Shown here: positions 22,351 to 33,330 of the stretch, in pieces
Position numbering within the stretch: the stretch's first letter is position 1
Layout of the letters: every line of letters starts with the position of its first letter
Source: Dermanyssus gallinae
Lineage: Eukaryota; Arthropoda; Arachnida; Mesostigmata; Dermanyssidae
NCBI GenBank assembly: GCA_003439945.1
Contig: QVRM01001057.1
Location: forward strand, 124,001 to 188,000
DNA length: 64,000 bases
Direction of reading: 5' to 3'
Translations under genes and position numbers: made by a program
The notes under the pieces: model-generated
Told to the model about the DNA's origin: nothing
The model's input: the letters and a program-made list of their open reading frames with translations, nothing else
The model's database searches: none

Positions 22351-23141
22351 TGTGCATGTTTAATTTTTCAATTCGCCAAAAAACAATTCATGTATTCTAG
22401 ATTGAAAAACGGAAGGCCATGCTGAAATGCCGACTTGTACCACAGGTAAGCACTGTACCTTTATTATGACCTAGCAGGCACGTCCTTGTAAAGAGCCTTG
22501 TTACCTTAATCCGCTTATTCGGGTAGATAGCCGAGTTCATTGTGAACCTCCCCCCCATGTGTGGGATCTCACAACATCCCATTGCTACCTTGGGCAAAAT
22601 AGATGTTAACTAGCAAAAAGGTGTTCTATCCGACACGGATATCCGCTCCGACGACGTCAGTAGATGTTATCTGGTCCTAAGGTTAGAATTAACATACTAA
22701 AGATAACTGCTATCCCTCAAAAGACCAGCCCATTCAGAAGAAAGTTCGTGAGCGCTTCTCCCCCAAGAGTGTTCTGCAAAAAGCTTCTACGCGTAGGACC
22801 CCATTCGTACAGGTGGCAAGTATTTCGACCGATTTTTCCCGCCCATAAAACCCGCCTTAAACAGTCTTAGAATAATGTGTCCAAATGCAGCTCATGGTTT
22901 AAACGGACATTTGGTGCACTTGCCGTGTTGATTACAACATTGTTAAATATTAGTTAACCAGAATTATAATTATAATTTTGAATTGTATAATTGATGAATT
23001 GTAAGTTTAATTAATATTCATAATATTTTTAGTGGAAACAAGGGTTTATTATTATGTACATGTATCGCCATTACTGATATATTAATTATGTAACATCTAC
23101 AGTATTACTTATATCAATATTATTACTCGAGTGTCGCTGGC
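22351..23141. other. Non-coding DNA holding repeat D copy 2
   Basis: Apart from repeat D at 22450-22553 nothing is recognised. 22920-23130 is strongly AT-rich. Confidence 0.5.
22450..22553 (+). repeat. Unnamed interspersed repeat D, copy 2
   Basis: Direct-orientation partner of 20472-20575, 1.98 kb away. Flanking sequences differ, so it behaves like an independent interspersed copy. Confidence 0.85.
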
Positions 23142-23262
23142 CACTCAACATCATCTTGGTTTTAGCTTCAATGACACTCAACATCATCTTGGTTTCAGCT
23201 CCCAGCCACTCAACATCATCTTGGTTTCAGCTTCAATTCAACATCAGCTTCAATGACACCCT
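23142..23262. repeat. Short minisatellite CACTCAACATCATCTTGG
   Basis: Three to four irregular copies of about 31-34 bp containing CACTCAACATCATCTTGG and TTTCAGCTTCA. The array touches the 3' end of the retroelement ORF and supplies its last codons. Confidence 0.9.
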
Positions 23263-24354
23263 CTGTCGGAGGAACGCGGTCAATTTTGACTCCGCTTTGG
23301 CCTCAAAGAGCTTCTTTCCAAGCTTTTTCGACAGTTTGAGCGCATTCTTGCCCCAAACGCTAGGTGATTCAAGACCAAGCGCCATTACTACGTGGTTCTC
23401 AAGAAAATGCGCGTGTAGGCGCCGTTTGTGCATCTTCCGTTGGTGAATGATGTGGCCGACGCCCGCGCTGGCTAGTGCACGATATCCGAGAACGTACGTG
23501 TCAGATACAGTGACGTCCCACGCCAGTGGCCGATTACCGTCCCAGTCCCGGCTAGTAAGGCCATCCGGTCGACGCCTGTTATCCCTCTGCGGTTCACCAG
23601 GCTCCAGCGTGACGCGGTAGCCGGCTTGCCTAAAAGCGCGCCCGAGGAAGTCATTGATGGACCTGTGTAAGCCCTGCCAGCTTAAAGCAGCTAAGCCGGT
23701 GCAGGCCGCGCTCAGCCACTGTTCCACCGCATGGACGTTCCTCTCTCTCAAATATGGCAATGCCAAGTCTGAGACCACTGACGGCACGAAACTGGTCGTC
23801 GGCCAGCTTACTGCCTACGAGCTCGGAGGGAAACACGTCAAGCCACGCTCCGGCGGCGTCGGATGAGACCGCTTTCAGTCTAATATCGTCTACATCTAAT
23901 TCGCAGGCCAACAAAAAAGTTAAGTGGGCAGCCTGACTGGCGATTTGGTTCCATCCCTTCTACCTAGTGACCTGTTCCTCAGAAGGACGACCAGATTGAC
24001 GCGCGTCCCAGAGCTGAGCGGCGTCTTCTTGGTGCTGATGGATCCGCCGGCAGTTGTGGCCACTGCAGAGGCACAGCTCTGTGACAAGGCAGGAAAGGCA
24101 GGCAAGGCAAGATCCGTGGCCGAGCGAATGCCCAATCCGCTCAGCCAGACCAGTAAATTTGCATGCGTCCATGCCTTATCATCGAGCGTCAGGTCAAGAA
24201 TGTTTCCCAAGGTTCGCCTCACCACCTGGTCGTCAAAGTCCAAAGTTTCTGGCGGCAAAAGAAAGGCAGGTGAGGTATTTCGTGCTAACATTTTGCACTC
24301 CCATCGCGTGCCGAAAAAGAAAGTAGGCTCGGTGTCTCTCGAGATGGCCAGCCA
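23233..24354 (-). pseudogene. Retroelement pol C-terminal region, 3'-truncated
   Basis: Minus-strand coding in at least three frame segments: about 24354-23920, 23914-23651 and 23787-23233. Segment one has TLDFDDQVVRRTLGNILDL, then AWTHANL and GLGIRSATDLALPAF, an arrangement I associate with sequence just after the RT in a widespread animal retroelement family. Segment two has DAAGAWLDVFPSELVGSKL, FRAVSGLRLG and a Cys/His-like stretch. Segment three has RRPDGLTSRDWDGNRPLAWD then VTVSDTYVLGY, which resembles a PD-(D/E)XK nuclease core. The RT itself is absent upstream (stop near 24356) and the C-terminus breaks off at FLRQRVSL into the minisatellite. Clade not assigned. Confidence 0.7.
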
Positions 24355-26964
24355 CTAGTAAAGCCGGGAGAGTTGTTCTGTCTTCTCGGCCAGTACAGGG
24401 CCAATCATATCGGGGAACACCGCTGTACCTCCTATAATAAATAATAATGCTTAGGACTACATAGACTTATAGTGTCGGAGCCATCGGCCATCTATCTAAC
24501 ATATCTTTCAACCCCCAGCGTAATAATAATAATAACGTAGTAAGTTATTTAAGTATTTGTTCCGCAAAACGATAAGTGTGGCGTATTGAAGGACGTACGG
24601 TCGCTCAAGTGTGCCTTGACAGTTATGCGTTTAAATATGGGCAGAGGGGGACCTAGAATATCGAGGCAACTCAAGGTTTTCGAGACTAGTTTCAATCATA
24701 TATTGTCGGCCGGCTAATAAGGTTGTTGTCACCCTCAAGCATGACGGATTTTGCAATTTTTTGATAACAACGAATGGCGCTCTATCTCCGACTGCACACT
24801 ATCTTTGAATTTCGCGTTATGAATGCACGTGAATGACCATAATCCATTATGGACAGCAAATTGATTGTCAACATATTTATCCTTACAATAGAAACGCATA
24901 GCACATAATGTTATGCATAGTCAGAAACATAAAACTAAACAAGACGACGATGCCAGTTCCTGCAAAAATGTTGGACTGAGCTGAATTGAGGTGGTTTCTG
25001 ACCCAACGGCCAAAATTAGGTAGACTAAATTGTAGTGCTTAAGTCTACCCCGGTGTCAATCTCGAAAAATATTTTAGTGTGTGATGCTTGACACATGTCA
25101 TGTTCAGTAAATTTTGCAATTTTGCTCGTGTAAGATCTGTCAGGTAAAACGGTGGCTGTAAAGGTATTTAGGGTTTTAACTCGTCTTGTATAAGGTTTAC
25201 CCACGTGGCACTGCAATATTTCTACTACTACTACTATCCTCTTCTTACGTATAATAATTAAACCGTAGATGTCGACCTTTGCCTGCAGCAGGGCATGCTG
25301 ATTGTAAATTGTGCTACTCTACTCACATTATGTGTGAGTACGATAAACATTGAATTTGTCCCACGAACTTCCTATTTCCCATTTTAAGTCTCACTTTTTC
25401 ACGGCAAACATAATGTAAGCATGCTTTTATTCAATTTAAATGGATGTGCAATTAATTATGGTTATACTTATAAAAAAATCCATCAGTGTTGGCCAAGTTA
25501 CTGAACCCTCATTTGCAGACCAGTCATTGAAGAATTACATAATAGAGAAAGAAAGACACAAGTAAAGCTGTAATAATTATTATTCCAGTTAGCACCACCA
25601 CAACTTCGTCGAAGCTGAACGAAATCCGCAACAAGCATTCCACGGCTGTCCTGCATTAGCATTTCCGAGCCACTCTAAATAGCTAACACTCCCTGAGACT
25701 TTTGAAAGACCGGGCTTAATCTTCTTCACTGGCACTTTATAGATCCGTCTGTTTAATTGTTCTCCTAATTGTCGAGCAAGAGCCTCACAATAGCAACATT
25801 TGCATCTAAATGAGCCGGCTGCGCTCTTACACTTCCAAAACTACCCGCCTGTCGACTTTCTTCATGCAATAAAGTTGCTTCGCTATCGTTTCCCACTAAG
25901 CGCGCACTCTAACCGAACTTCGTTTGGTAATCTGGAGAATGTCCTGGTCTTGTGTTGACAAAGAATCGACATGCGAGAAAGCTTAATTTGGCCATAGTCA
26001 TCGCCAAGCGAGTTTATAAATAACCATTTATTTGCTTGGGTCCCATCTTCAAGGTTGTGCTTCAATTATTTTAAGGTTGTATCTCGATGGTTTACCCCCC
26101 CCCCCCCCCCAAGCATGCGCATTTGCTAAACTGTAGCCCTGGTCATAACAGGCTAAAACACCTTATCAGAAGCTCAGGACTTATAGCACGATCAGAAAGA
26201 CAAAACCTTCTTTCTCTTTATGTGCATACATGGCTAATGAAATTAATGCACGTTGACCACTCTAAACAAATACCCACCCAAACAAACATTTGGCAGTAAT
26301 TTTTTTAGTATGCACATGCCGTGCATCAAATACTACGCTGCATACGAAGCACACACCCAGATCATGCACTTTGATTTAGCCATTTAAATATAACAGACAA
26401 TCCTCGACGCACTTTGCTTGGCTTCGAGGGTGGCAGGTACATATATCTGGATAGAAAAATATCACCTTTTGGTTAGCATAAAATAAGCCAGCGAAAAAAA
26501 TATTAAGTATACATCACAAGCCTGGCTTCCTTAGGAATCTTTAAGTAGAAACATGTAAAGTAAATGTGTTTACACATAATACATCCTTCCTTTGTCGATG
26601 ATGCTTGGGTGTATCAGTTCAAAACCGTACACGGGTATTTCCTTTACGGAAGGATTAAGTAATGTTTATTGTATGTGTTTTCAACAAAACGCACTTTTAA
26701 GCAAACCTGTTCTGAATGTTAGCACTCAGCCACAGGCGCCTACCAAGCTGCACCACAAGTTCGTCTTCTGTAACTCTGCGAGTCCTATATTGTTTAAAGA
26801 TTGCCCATTCTTCTGTCGGACTGCTAATACCCTCAATACTATTATTAGGTTGGGGTGGAGCCGTAGCATCCTCGTCAGTATATATATATATATATATATA
26901 TAACGCAGACAAAACTGTTTTATTCACCAATACATATTACAATCGTGTTTAAATAAACGTGCTA
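24355..26964. other. Non-coding DNA, mostly featureless
   Basis: ATA/TAA repeats near 24437-24450 and 24520-24536, CTA repeats near 25222-25238, a run of 16 C at 26095-26110, and (TA)n at 26879-26902. Frames of 60-103 codons show no recognisable domain. Confidence 0.5.
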
Positions 26965-27300
26965 ACTTTCAGCCTAGAACAGGTCTGGTCTGCACCATTC
27001 GTCGGGCGATCCCAAACTTAAGATCGCGTTGCCTCGCTGGTCGTCAATGGAAAGTCTCTGGCGTAGGAATTGTGCGGCTCTCTTATCCCCAGTAGTTATC
27101 CTCAAACGTTCGCCCAATTTAGTAACTAGTCTCTTAGTCAGAGGACCTGGTGGTCCCAGGGTCTCGAAGGCCACTGGGCTGAACTTATGGGCTCTTGTCA
27201 GTTCAACGTATTTGTTCATTATTTTCTGCTTGGGTCGCGGCGTGACCAGCCTAAGTGAACCGAAACCGACCATTGAGGAAGAAAGTGAGTCGGTTACAGT
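26965..27300 (-). pseudogene. Retroelement pol C-terminus, second fragment
   Basis: A minus-strand frame of 99 codons (27273-26974) carries HKFSPVAFETLGPPGPLTKR, then LVTKLGERL, TTGDKRAAQFLRQRLS and QRGNAILSLGS. This is the end of the same protein type as 23233-24354: it contains the FLRQR block at which the first copy breaks, plus the following QRGNA segment. Upstream protein is missing. Confidence 0.7.
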
Positions 27301-27542
27301 GGCGCGCCATATGAGGGTCCGTCTTATATATATATATATATATATATAAATTATCTTCCTCGGTATCCATCAGCTGCACAGTAAGTCCAGTTGTGCAAAC
27401 AATTCATGTATGTTTGGCATTTTCTACCTAATTGCCTGGGTATTTCTCCTTACTCCATCAAAGTCATGATCGTCATAGCTTTCCCTCCCGTTGAACACGT
27501 TCAAGAAAATTTGTGGTAGGAATTACTGGCCTATTCAACCGT

Positions 27543-27574
<32 letters not shown>
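27301..27574. other. Non-coding spacer with two TA arrays
   Basis: TA arrays at 27325-27348 and 27545-27574 bracket about 195 bp with no recognised feature. The second array touches the 5' end of SINE-A copy 3. Confidence 0.6.
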
Positions 27575-27576
<2 letters not shown>

Positions 27577-27761
27577 GAACAAGATGGCTTAATGCAAAGC
27601 TTTTGCCTTGCATTCGGGAGGCCTGATTTCGACACCCCGACCGGCCACGCCTAAATTGGTTTTCATGGTTTCCAATTTAGACAAGGTGAATGCCGGAGTA
27701 AACTAAACATCAGCATGGCATGAAAAGACCGTACACGGTCAATAGCCTAACGGAAAAAAAA
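27575..27761 (+). mobile_element. SINE-A copy 3
   Basis: Starts CCGAACAAGATGGCTTAATG and has a decayed B box region (ATTTCGACACC). The body keeps CATGGTTTCCAATTTAGACA, AATGCCGGAGT, CCGTACACGGTCAATAGCC and TAACGG with an A-run. It preserves the family's 3' end best. (TA)n lies on both sides. Confidence 0.9.
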
Positions 27762-27775
27762 TATGTATATATATA

Positions 27776-27938
27776 CCGAGCAAGGTGGCTTAGTGGCAAA
27801 GCCGTTGCCTTGCATTCGGGAGGACTGGGTTCGAGACCCAGACCGGCCACTCTTAAATTGGTTTGCATGGTTTCCAATTTAGACAAGGTAAATGCCGGAG
27901 TGGAATAAACTTAGCCATGACATGAAAAATCCGTACAC

Positions 27939-27966
<28 letters not shown>
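27776..27966 (+). mobile_element. SINE-A copy 4 with long A-tail
   Basis: Starts CCGAGCAAGGTGGCTTAGTG, with intact B box GGTTCGAGACC and body. Ends CCGTACAC followed by about 28 A (27939-27966) and a TA array. It is the best-preserved head of the family and is separated from copy 3 by a 14-bp TA-rich linker. Confidence 0.92.

Positions 27967-28021
<55 letters not shown>
27967..28021. repeat. (TA)n microsatellite on SINE-A tail
   Basis: 55 bp of TA directly continuing from the poly(A) tail of SINE-A copy 4. Confidence 0.97.
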
Positions 28022-28025
<4 letters not shown>

Positions 28026-29410
28026 AGAACAAGGTTTTCCCACGCACAATGCTTTTGTGTTAACTCTCTCTTGTTCGTGTTGTTAGCAGCCGATCGTGTC
28101 TGGCAGCGGGATCCCGGATCGGCGAGTGGGCAATAGTAGTAATTGGCGTAGCTAGAAGATCGAGGCACGGTGGCCCCTCCTAGACGCACGCCTCCGTGGC
28201 GTTGCAGAGGACGCGGCGAGTGACCGGAAACGGAGCGGATCCGAGGAGGTGGCCAAGGTGACAACCGCGGTGGTGAAATATGAGAAAACCAGAGGACGAC
28301 CAACAACAATGACGCGACAGCATTAGTGACAATTGAACGTGGCAGAACAGAGGAGCAGCAGCCGGCTGGCGTGGGAGTGGCGCGGGCTTCCCTGCCGGAA
28401 CCGGAGGTGGATAGGTGGGTGAATGGGTGTGTCTCATTGCTGAGGCGGTCCAGATTGCTGCGTGTCCCTTTCGCGCGCCAAGAAGAACGGAAGATCCGCG
28501 AGAGAAGAAGAAGAATTGGCACCGCTCGCGACACGAATCGATTGGCCGGGAGGGAGCAAGAAACGGGGAAAGTTCGAGGTCACACGGTAACAACCGCACA
28601 CGTCAGCTTTGGCAGCTTCGGCAAAGCCTCCGATGGTTCGATAGAAGTGATAGAGCAACAGCAACGGAAATACTCTGCCGCCGATTAATTTTGCGAACCA
28701 AGACCAGATAAATGTGCTCTAACCAAAATCACCAATCAAAAGAGGGCGTGTGCTTCATGGTAGAACACAAAGATATACGTCTGTAGAGAGAGAAACAGAT
28801 AGAGAAATAATGAGAGAAAGCGAGACAGAGAAAACGAGAGTCGAGCATCTCTTGACGACGTTACTTACATACGACGACGACGACGACAACGAAACGAAGG
28901 TCTTTACCATCGTTGGACCAATTGCTTCATGGCTACTGCAGTCGGCCGGCTGCGTTCATGTGTAAGCGACTTTGCATTAGTGTTGAACGTGGTCAGTTAA
29001 AAAACTGTTGCCCTTAAATGGCACGAACACATGATTTGATTAAAATTTAATTAAACAATACGCACTTAAATAGTGACTAGGCCAAGAAGACTATGCTACT
29101 GCAGACGACTGTGAGGGTCGCCATTGGTTCATTGGTTAAGTTCAGACGTTTTGCAAAACACACAACATGCCTAGCCTTTTAGTTAATGAACTATTATGCA
29201 CCTTCAACGACTAGCGATACAGTAATCAAAATCAACCTGTTAAGCCGTGTAGTTTTTCTGATGAGTCCCTAAACGTTAAAGGTTCGCTTTTGCCTATCGA
29301 GCGCACATGATAGTTTTTTTAGAAGGTCAGTCAACGCTGAATGGAACTACGACGTTACTTTCCTTGTAACTGTTAACAGCAACTTTGCGACATGATAGAG
29401 ATACCGGGAA
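28022..29410. other. GC-richer island, then AT-rich spacer
   Basis: 28080-28700 is GC- and CpG-richer, with overlapping frames on both strands (207 and 139 codons minus, 120 and 98 codons plus) and no recognisable domain. GA-rich tracts lie at 28780-28840, ACG repeats at 28871-28890. 28980-29410 is AT-rich and empty. No gene is called. Confidence 0.45.
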
Positions 29411-29847
29411 ATGCCCCTTCCACTAGATGACAATGTTAAGGCAACGACTGGGAGGCAAAGAAAATTTTCACAGCTAGTGAAGCAGAAAAACGCTTACGAC
29501 AAAGAGGCTGACCGCGTCCGTTCGCTGGCCAAAAAATATGAGCATCCCACTTGTTTACAAATCTCGTTTAAAATCGCATGCAATAAAGAAGCGTTTATTG
29601 ATTACACTGAATTATATCGATTACATCGGGTGCGATTAAGAAATTAGTTGATGCCATTGCACAGCTGTCTTTATCTGTCACCAAATCTCGAGCAATTCTA
29701 GGCAGTATCGAGCGACACAAATCCTTGAGGGCAGAAGTCTCAAGCCATTTTCCTTTTTTCTCTTCACCCAAGTTGGGCGGTCGCATGCGAAAGCGCGACG
29801 GAATCGACGAAACTGAGCACAGACAAAAATTCCAGAAACTCATTTAG
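29411..29847 (+). pseudogene. Unrecognised ORF with one frameshift
   Basis: Opens at ATG 29411 and reads 78 codons (MPLPLDDNVKATTGRQRKFS...HRVRLRN) to a TAG. An adjacent frame continues at once from about 29647 with LVDAIAQLSLSVTKSRAILG, KSLRAEVSSHF, MRKRDGIDETEHRQKFQKLI and a stop near 29845. The combined product (about 145 residues) is charged, Lys/Arg-rich and plausibly helical, unlike the low-complexity frames elsewhere. It could be a transposon ORF relic, a processed pseudogene or a host exon with an indel. I do not recognise the family. Confidence 0.35.
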
Positions 29848-32094
29848 ACGTTACCGGGACGAGATTTATTATTTAATATCTCTCAGTTTCAGCGTCGGTT
29901 CAGACTAGCAAAGTATTCAAGCGTACGGTGTGCACGAAACGCTGACTTTCGTTTCTGAACAAAACAGCTAGACAGATTGTTTTCGAAACTAAATGAATTG
30001 AAGCAATCAAACAAAACGCTAATTAGTGCGGCATTGCCACATACAACCCGGACCATTCAGCAGAAATAAGCAGCTCACCTTCTTTTGAGGACGGATAGCA
30101 GCTAACAATGAGTTTTAATTACCCTAGTCTTAATTACTCATACATCATTTTTATCATTTGTCTGATCACAAGGACCTTCCTGCATACCGAGCAAGACTAC
30201 ACCAAACAATTGTTACTGCTCCATGTGCATTATGTTATGCGTGATCTAGCGTTCAGTGGATAATACACAACTACGGGGTATGCAAGTCGTAAACAATCCT
30301 CTCTAATACTGTACATAGAATTGTTTTCGTTCGTTTTTCATAACAGTCTGTCTAAAAAAAATAAAGGAATGCTTTTGCAACGGCGGATAGTTCACTGCGT
30401 TACGCATAGCCTAAATTTGCGAGAAAAACAACAAACACATCGATTGTAAAATTCGTGTAACTGCTCGATATTCTAAACGAAAAATATAGGCAGGCGTGTA
30501 CGATATACATTGTGTTACCGTAGCGGTTATCGAATACAGTGCCTGTTACATGTAGGATATGTTCTAAAAACTTATAATCTTCGAGTTGGCAACCTTTAGT
30601 ATCGATACAAATGTCCTAAATCTAAGACTCACATATTTCATCCTAGAACCAGTTCCTATAGCAACAGTATAAGGATTTCCACGTTAGAGAGACATGATAT
30701 GGATGGACTATTTACGTATAGAAAAGTTACCCAGAGGAACAGGTTGTCAATAATGATGTTTGAGGCCCTAAATGGTCAAACATTGTGTTTACTGTTCAGT
30801 TTAAATATATAATTCTGAGTGTGCTGAATTTGCATGCCATTTGCGTCGCATGTAACGTCTACAAATGTTTAACTGTTTACTGATACTTGAGATGTTAAAC
30901 TAGTGTTTTAATCTGACACCTTAACGGAGGCGCGATAGAATTGCACCCGCTAACGAAATCAATACGTTTTGGTTCAATAAGAGTGCTGGAGTATCTTTAT
31001 GTAATGATCCGCCTACAGAATTCAGGATTGTAGGCGGACAGAAGTCTAATAGCCTTCCTGAGTTAACGAGAGGAAAGTACCTGTTACATGGTCAAGTTAC
31101 CACTAGACAGAAGATGTGCTAAGGGGGTGCCTCTTGAGTAGCTCTAAAACCAGCATAAAATAAGCATTTCTTTCAGTTTAATTTAATACCTTGAAAATAG
31201 GCCCCTCACTAGCCTGTAAGTTTTTTGGCACTGCTGGGTTAGAAACCATTCGTACTGCTGTGTTTTATGCAAACGCAGCCAGAGCCGGATTGTCTCTGTA
31301 ACTCACTCGCAGTTACTCAAAATATACACAGTGCAGCAATCAGAAGGATAAAGTAGCTGATGCGGCTGAATAGATTGTCCGGCGAAGCCCTACACTATGA
31401 TCACAATTTCCAGCGTTCCCCTTTGCTCTCGTCATCAATAACTCGTCCTTCACGAAGAAGCCACGGAAACACCATCTGTAAAACGGCTTCTGTTTGTGCA
31501 AAGATCGCAACCAAAAATTGTTGCGAGGAGCTTTGTAAAACGTCGTCACACGACCATTAAGAACGACATACCGACAGCCTCCTGTCCTACAGAAGGCTCT
31601 TTCTACTTTCGATTGTAAACTATAAATTGTAAGTATGCATCTAGATATTGTATTATTATTTCATTGATTTCTCCAAACAGTTGTGTGTTCGTGTAATAAT
31701 TGCGAGTATTTATGCCTAAACCGATTGGATCTGGCGGTAGGTGCAACGGTGAGCGCAACCCTGCCTCTTGCTATCTTACAACGTATTTTTCTATGTATTT
31801 CTCTGATGCTCTGACTTTTATATAGCTTTGTGTCGGCTCTGTCATCACTATGTATTCTTGTTTATGAGAGAGTTTAGCAACACGCCAGGCTTTTTCTGTT
31901 AAAAGACTCACCTACTTCTAATGAATGTCGTGTGTTGGGTACCCCACATTTCATTTTAGGCAACGATCGTAGTATTTAACGCACCTTCGTGATCTAGAGA
32001 GGTAGCTTAATTTGATGCCGTTACGCAGTGAGTGAATATTCGATCCGGAAAGTGGAATTGAATTGAACTCATTTGCAAGGTTTCCTTAACAGTC
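29848..32094. other. AT-rich DNA, nothing recognised
   Basis: No frame above about 70 codons, no tandem array and no familiar interspersed repeat. Confidence 0.55.
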
Positions 32095-32150
32095 CCCTTG
32101 TTGATGACAGTCATAACTAGCGCACTAATCACTTAGAGTCATCGCAAACC
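32095..32150 (-). repeat. SINE-C-like fragment
   Basis: GATGACAGTCATAACTAGCG and the following CACTAATCACTTAGAGTCAT resemble the head of SINE-C at 22290-22345 (GATGACAACCATGACTAGCG, CTCTAGTCCCCTAGGTCAC). A preceding AACAGTCC block is also shared with 22186-22200. Short and decayed. Confidence 0.45.
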
Positions 32151-33154
32151 GTATCGCAATAAAACATTGTCCGTGCCGGAGGCGCCATAGCACTACCATT
32201 GTAGCCTCTGCTGAAGCGTCCCATTGTGGACATAGATCTCTTGCAAGAGCGCAACGGAAGACACTTTCAGTCTTCTTGTCGTTTTCTCTGGTTATTTGTT
32301 TGTTGTCATTTTCTTTGTCTTCTTATTCCTCATCAGTTCGCTCTGCTTACCTCAGAGCAGAGCAAACTGTGCTTCGTTTTGTGGGCCCACCTCGCTGCGC
32401 GTGCTACTAATTCATCAGTATTCCATAAGAAAAATAAACGTTGCAGTTTCGACACATCTGCCCAAATAGAAAAAAAGCTAAAACGGCTCGCATGCAAATG
32501 AGCAAGAGGGTAAGACCGCAGCAAATAAAAACACGAACGCGATATAGAAACCTTCATTCATATGTAGACCGCAGCTTGGCCTCCTGTTGCCGCGCGGCTA
32601 CGCTTACCACGCCTCTACTGCTGTTGCTGCTGCTGCTGCTGATGCTGTGAAATCTCCTTAGTACAGCCACCCACCTCGGTACTACAGTTGGGAAGTTGTG
32701 TCATTGCGCAAAGGCCGGCGCCGGCTAGGCGTTTTCGGCGTAATTGCTGCATCGCTTCATAAGCCAGCTAGGCAACCGGCCGGCTGGTTTGCCTGCATGC
32801 TTGAGTGTAGTATCGCTAGCACTGTTTGGGTTACTGCTGCTGCTGAACACTTCGTTGCGGAATTACTTTTAAGCAGCTAAAGATGGCGCGGTGTCGTCTC
32901 TCGCTTTCTCCGCCGGACTGTTTCTGTCTGTCCGTGAGTCGTCGTACACGCTCACTTCTCAACGCTATAGAGCGTGTGAGCTTGTATCTTTCATCGTTTC
33001 GTTGGAGCATCTCTAGCTATCTACCAATCTACCACCCATTCAAGCAGTGCCAGTTTTGCAAACGCTGGATGGCTGTTTTGGCACAAGGTGGCCGTACTTG
33101 CCACAAAGAATATTTGGCGCAGCGACCAATAGCAGAACTAATAGTGATAGTAGT
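32151..33154. other. Non-coding DNA with CTG-repeat island
   Basis: CTG/GCT repeats at 32620-32646 in GC-richer DNA (32560-33050). Short frames only, none recognised. Confidence 0.45.
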
Positions 33155-33330
33155 GTCGAGCGCGATGGCGTGGTGCATCCGTCTGCGCCTCGCAACCGGA
33201 GGAGACACTAGGTAGGTGCGCGGGTTCGAGCCCCACCGTTGCACATTTGTATTTATGGGGGTACGTCTATGAAGCAATGCAAAACGCAGTCCCGTAGACG
33301 TTAAATGCTGGCTAAGGGTCAGCCCCCTCC
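33155..33330 (+). mobile_element. SINE-B copy 4
   Basis: Starts GTCGAGCGCGATGGCGTGG and has B box GGTTCGAGCCC. A 4-bp insertion (TAGG) enlarges the variable region before it. The body keeps ATTTGTATTTATGGGGG and CAGTCCCGTAGACGTTAAAT; the tail is GGCTAAGGGTCAGCC. No target duplication found. Confidence 0.88.

Noticed and set aside
20472..22553. LTR pair of a small retrotransposon
   Set aside because: The 104-bp direct repeats lack TG...CA ends, a primer-binding site and a polypurine tract, and the interior has no gag or pol sequence.
23142..23262. CRISPR-like array
   Set aside because: Three to four irregular repeats without unique spacers of constant length, in a eukaryotic context; it is a minisatellite.
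33155..33245. Functional tRNA gene at SINE-B heads
   Set aside because: Same head occurs six times with one body and tail, and two copies have target-site duplications.
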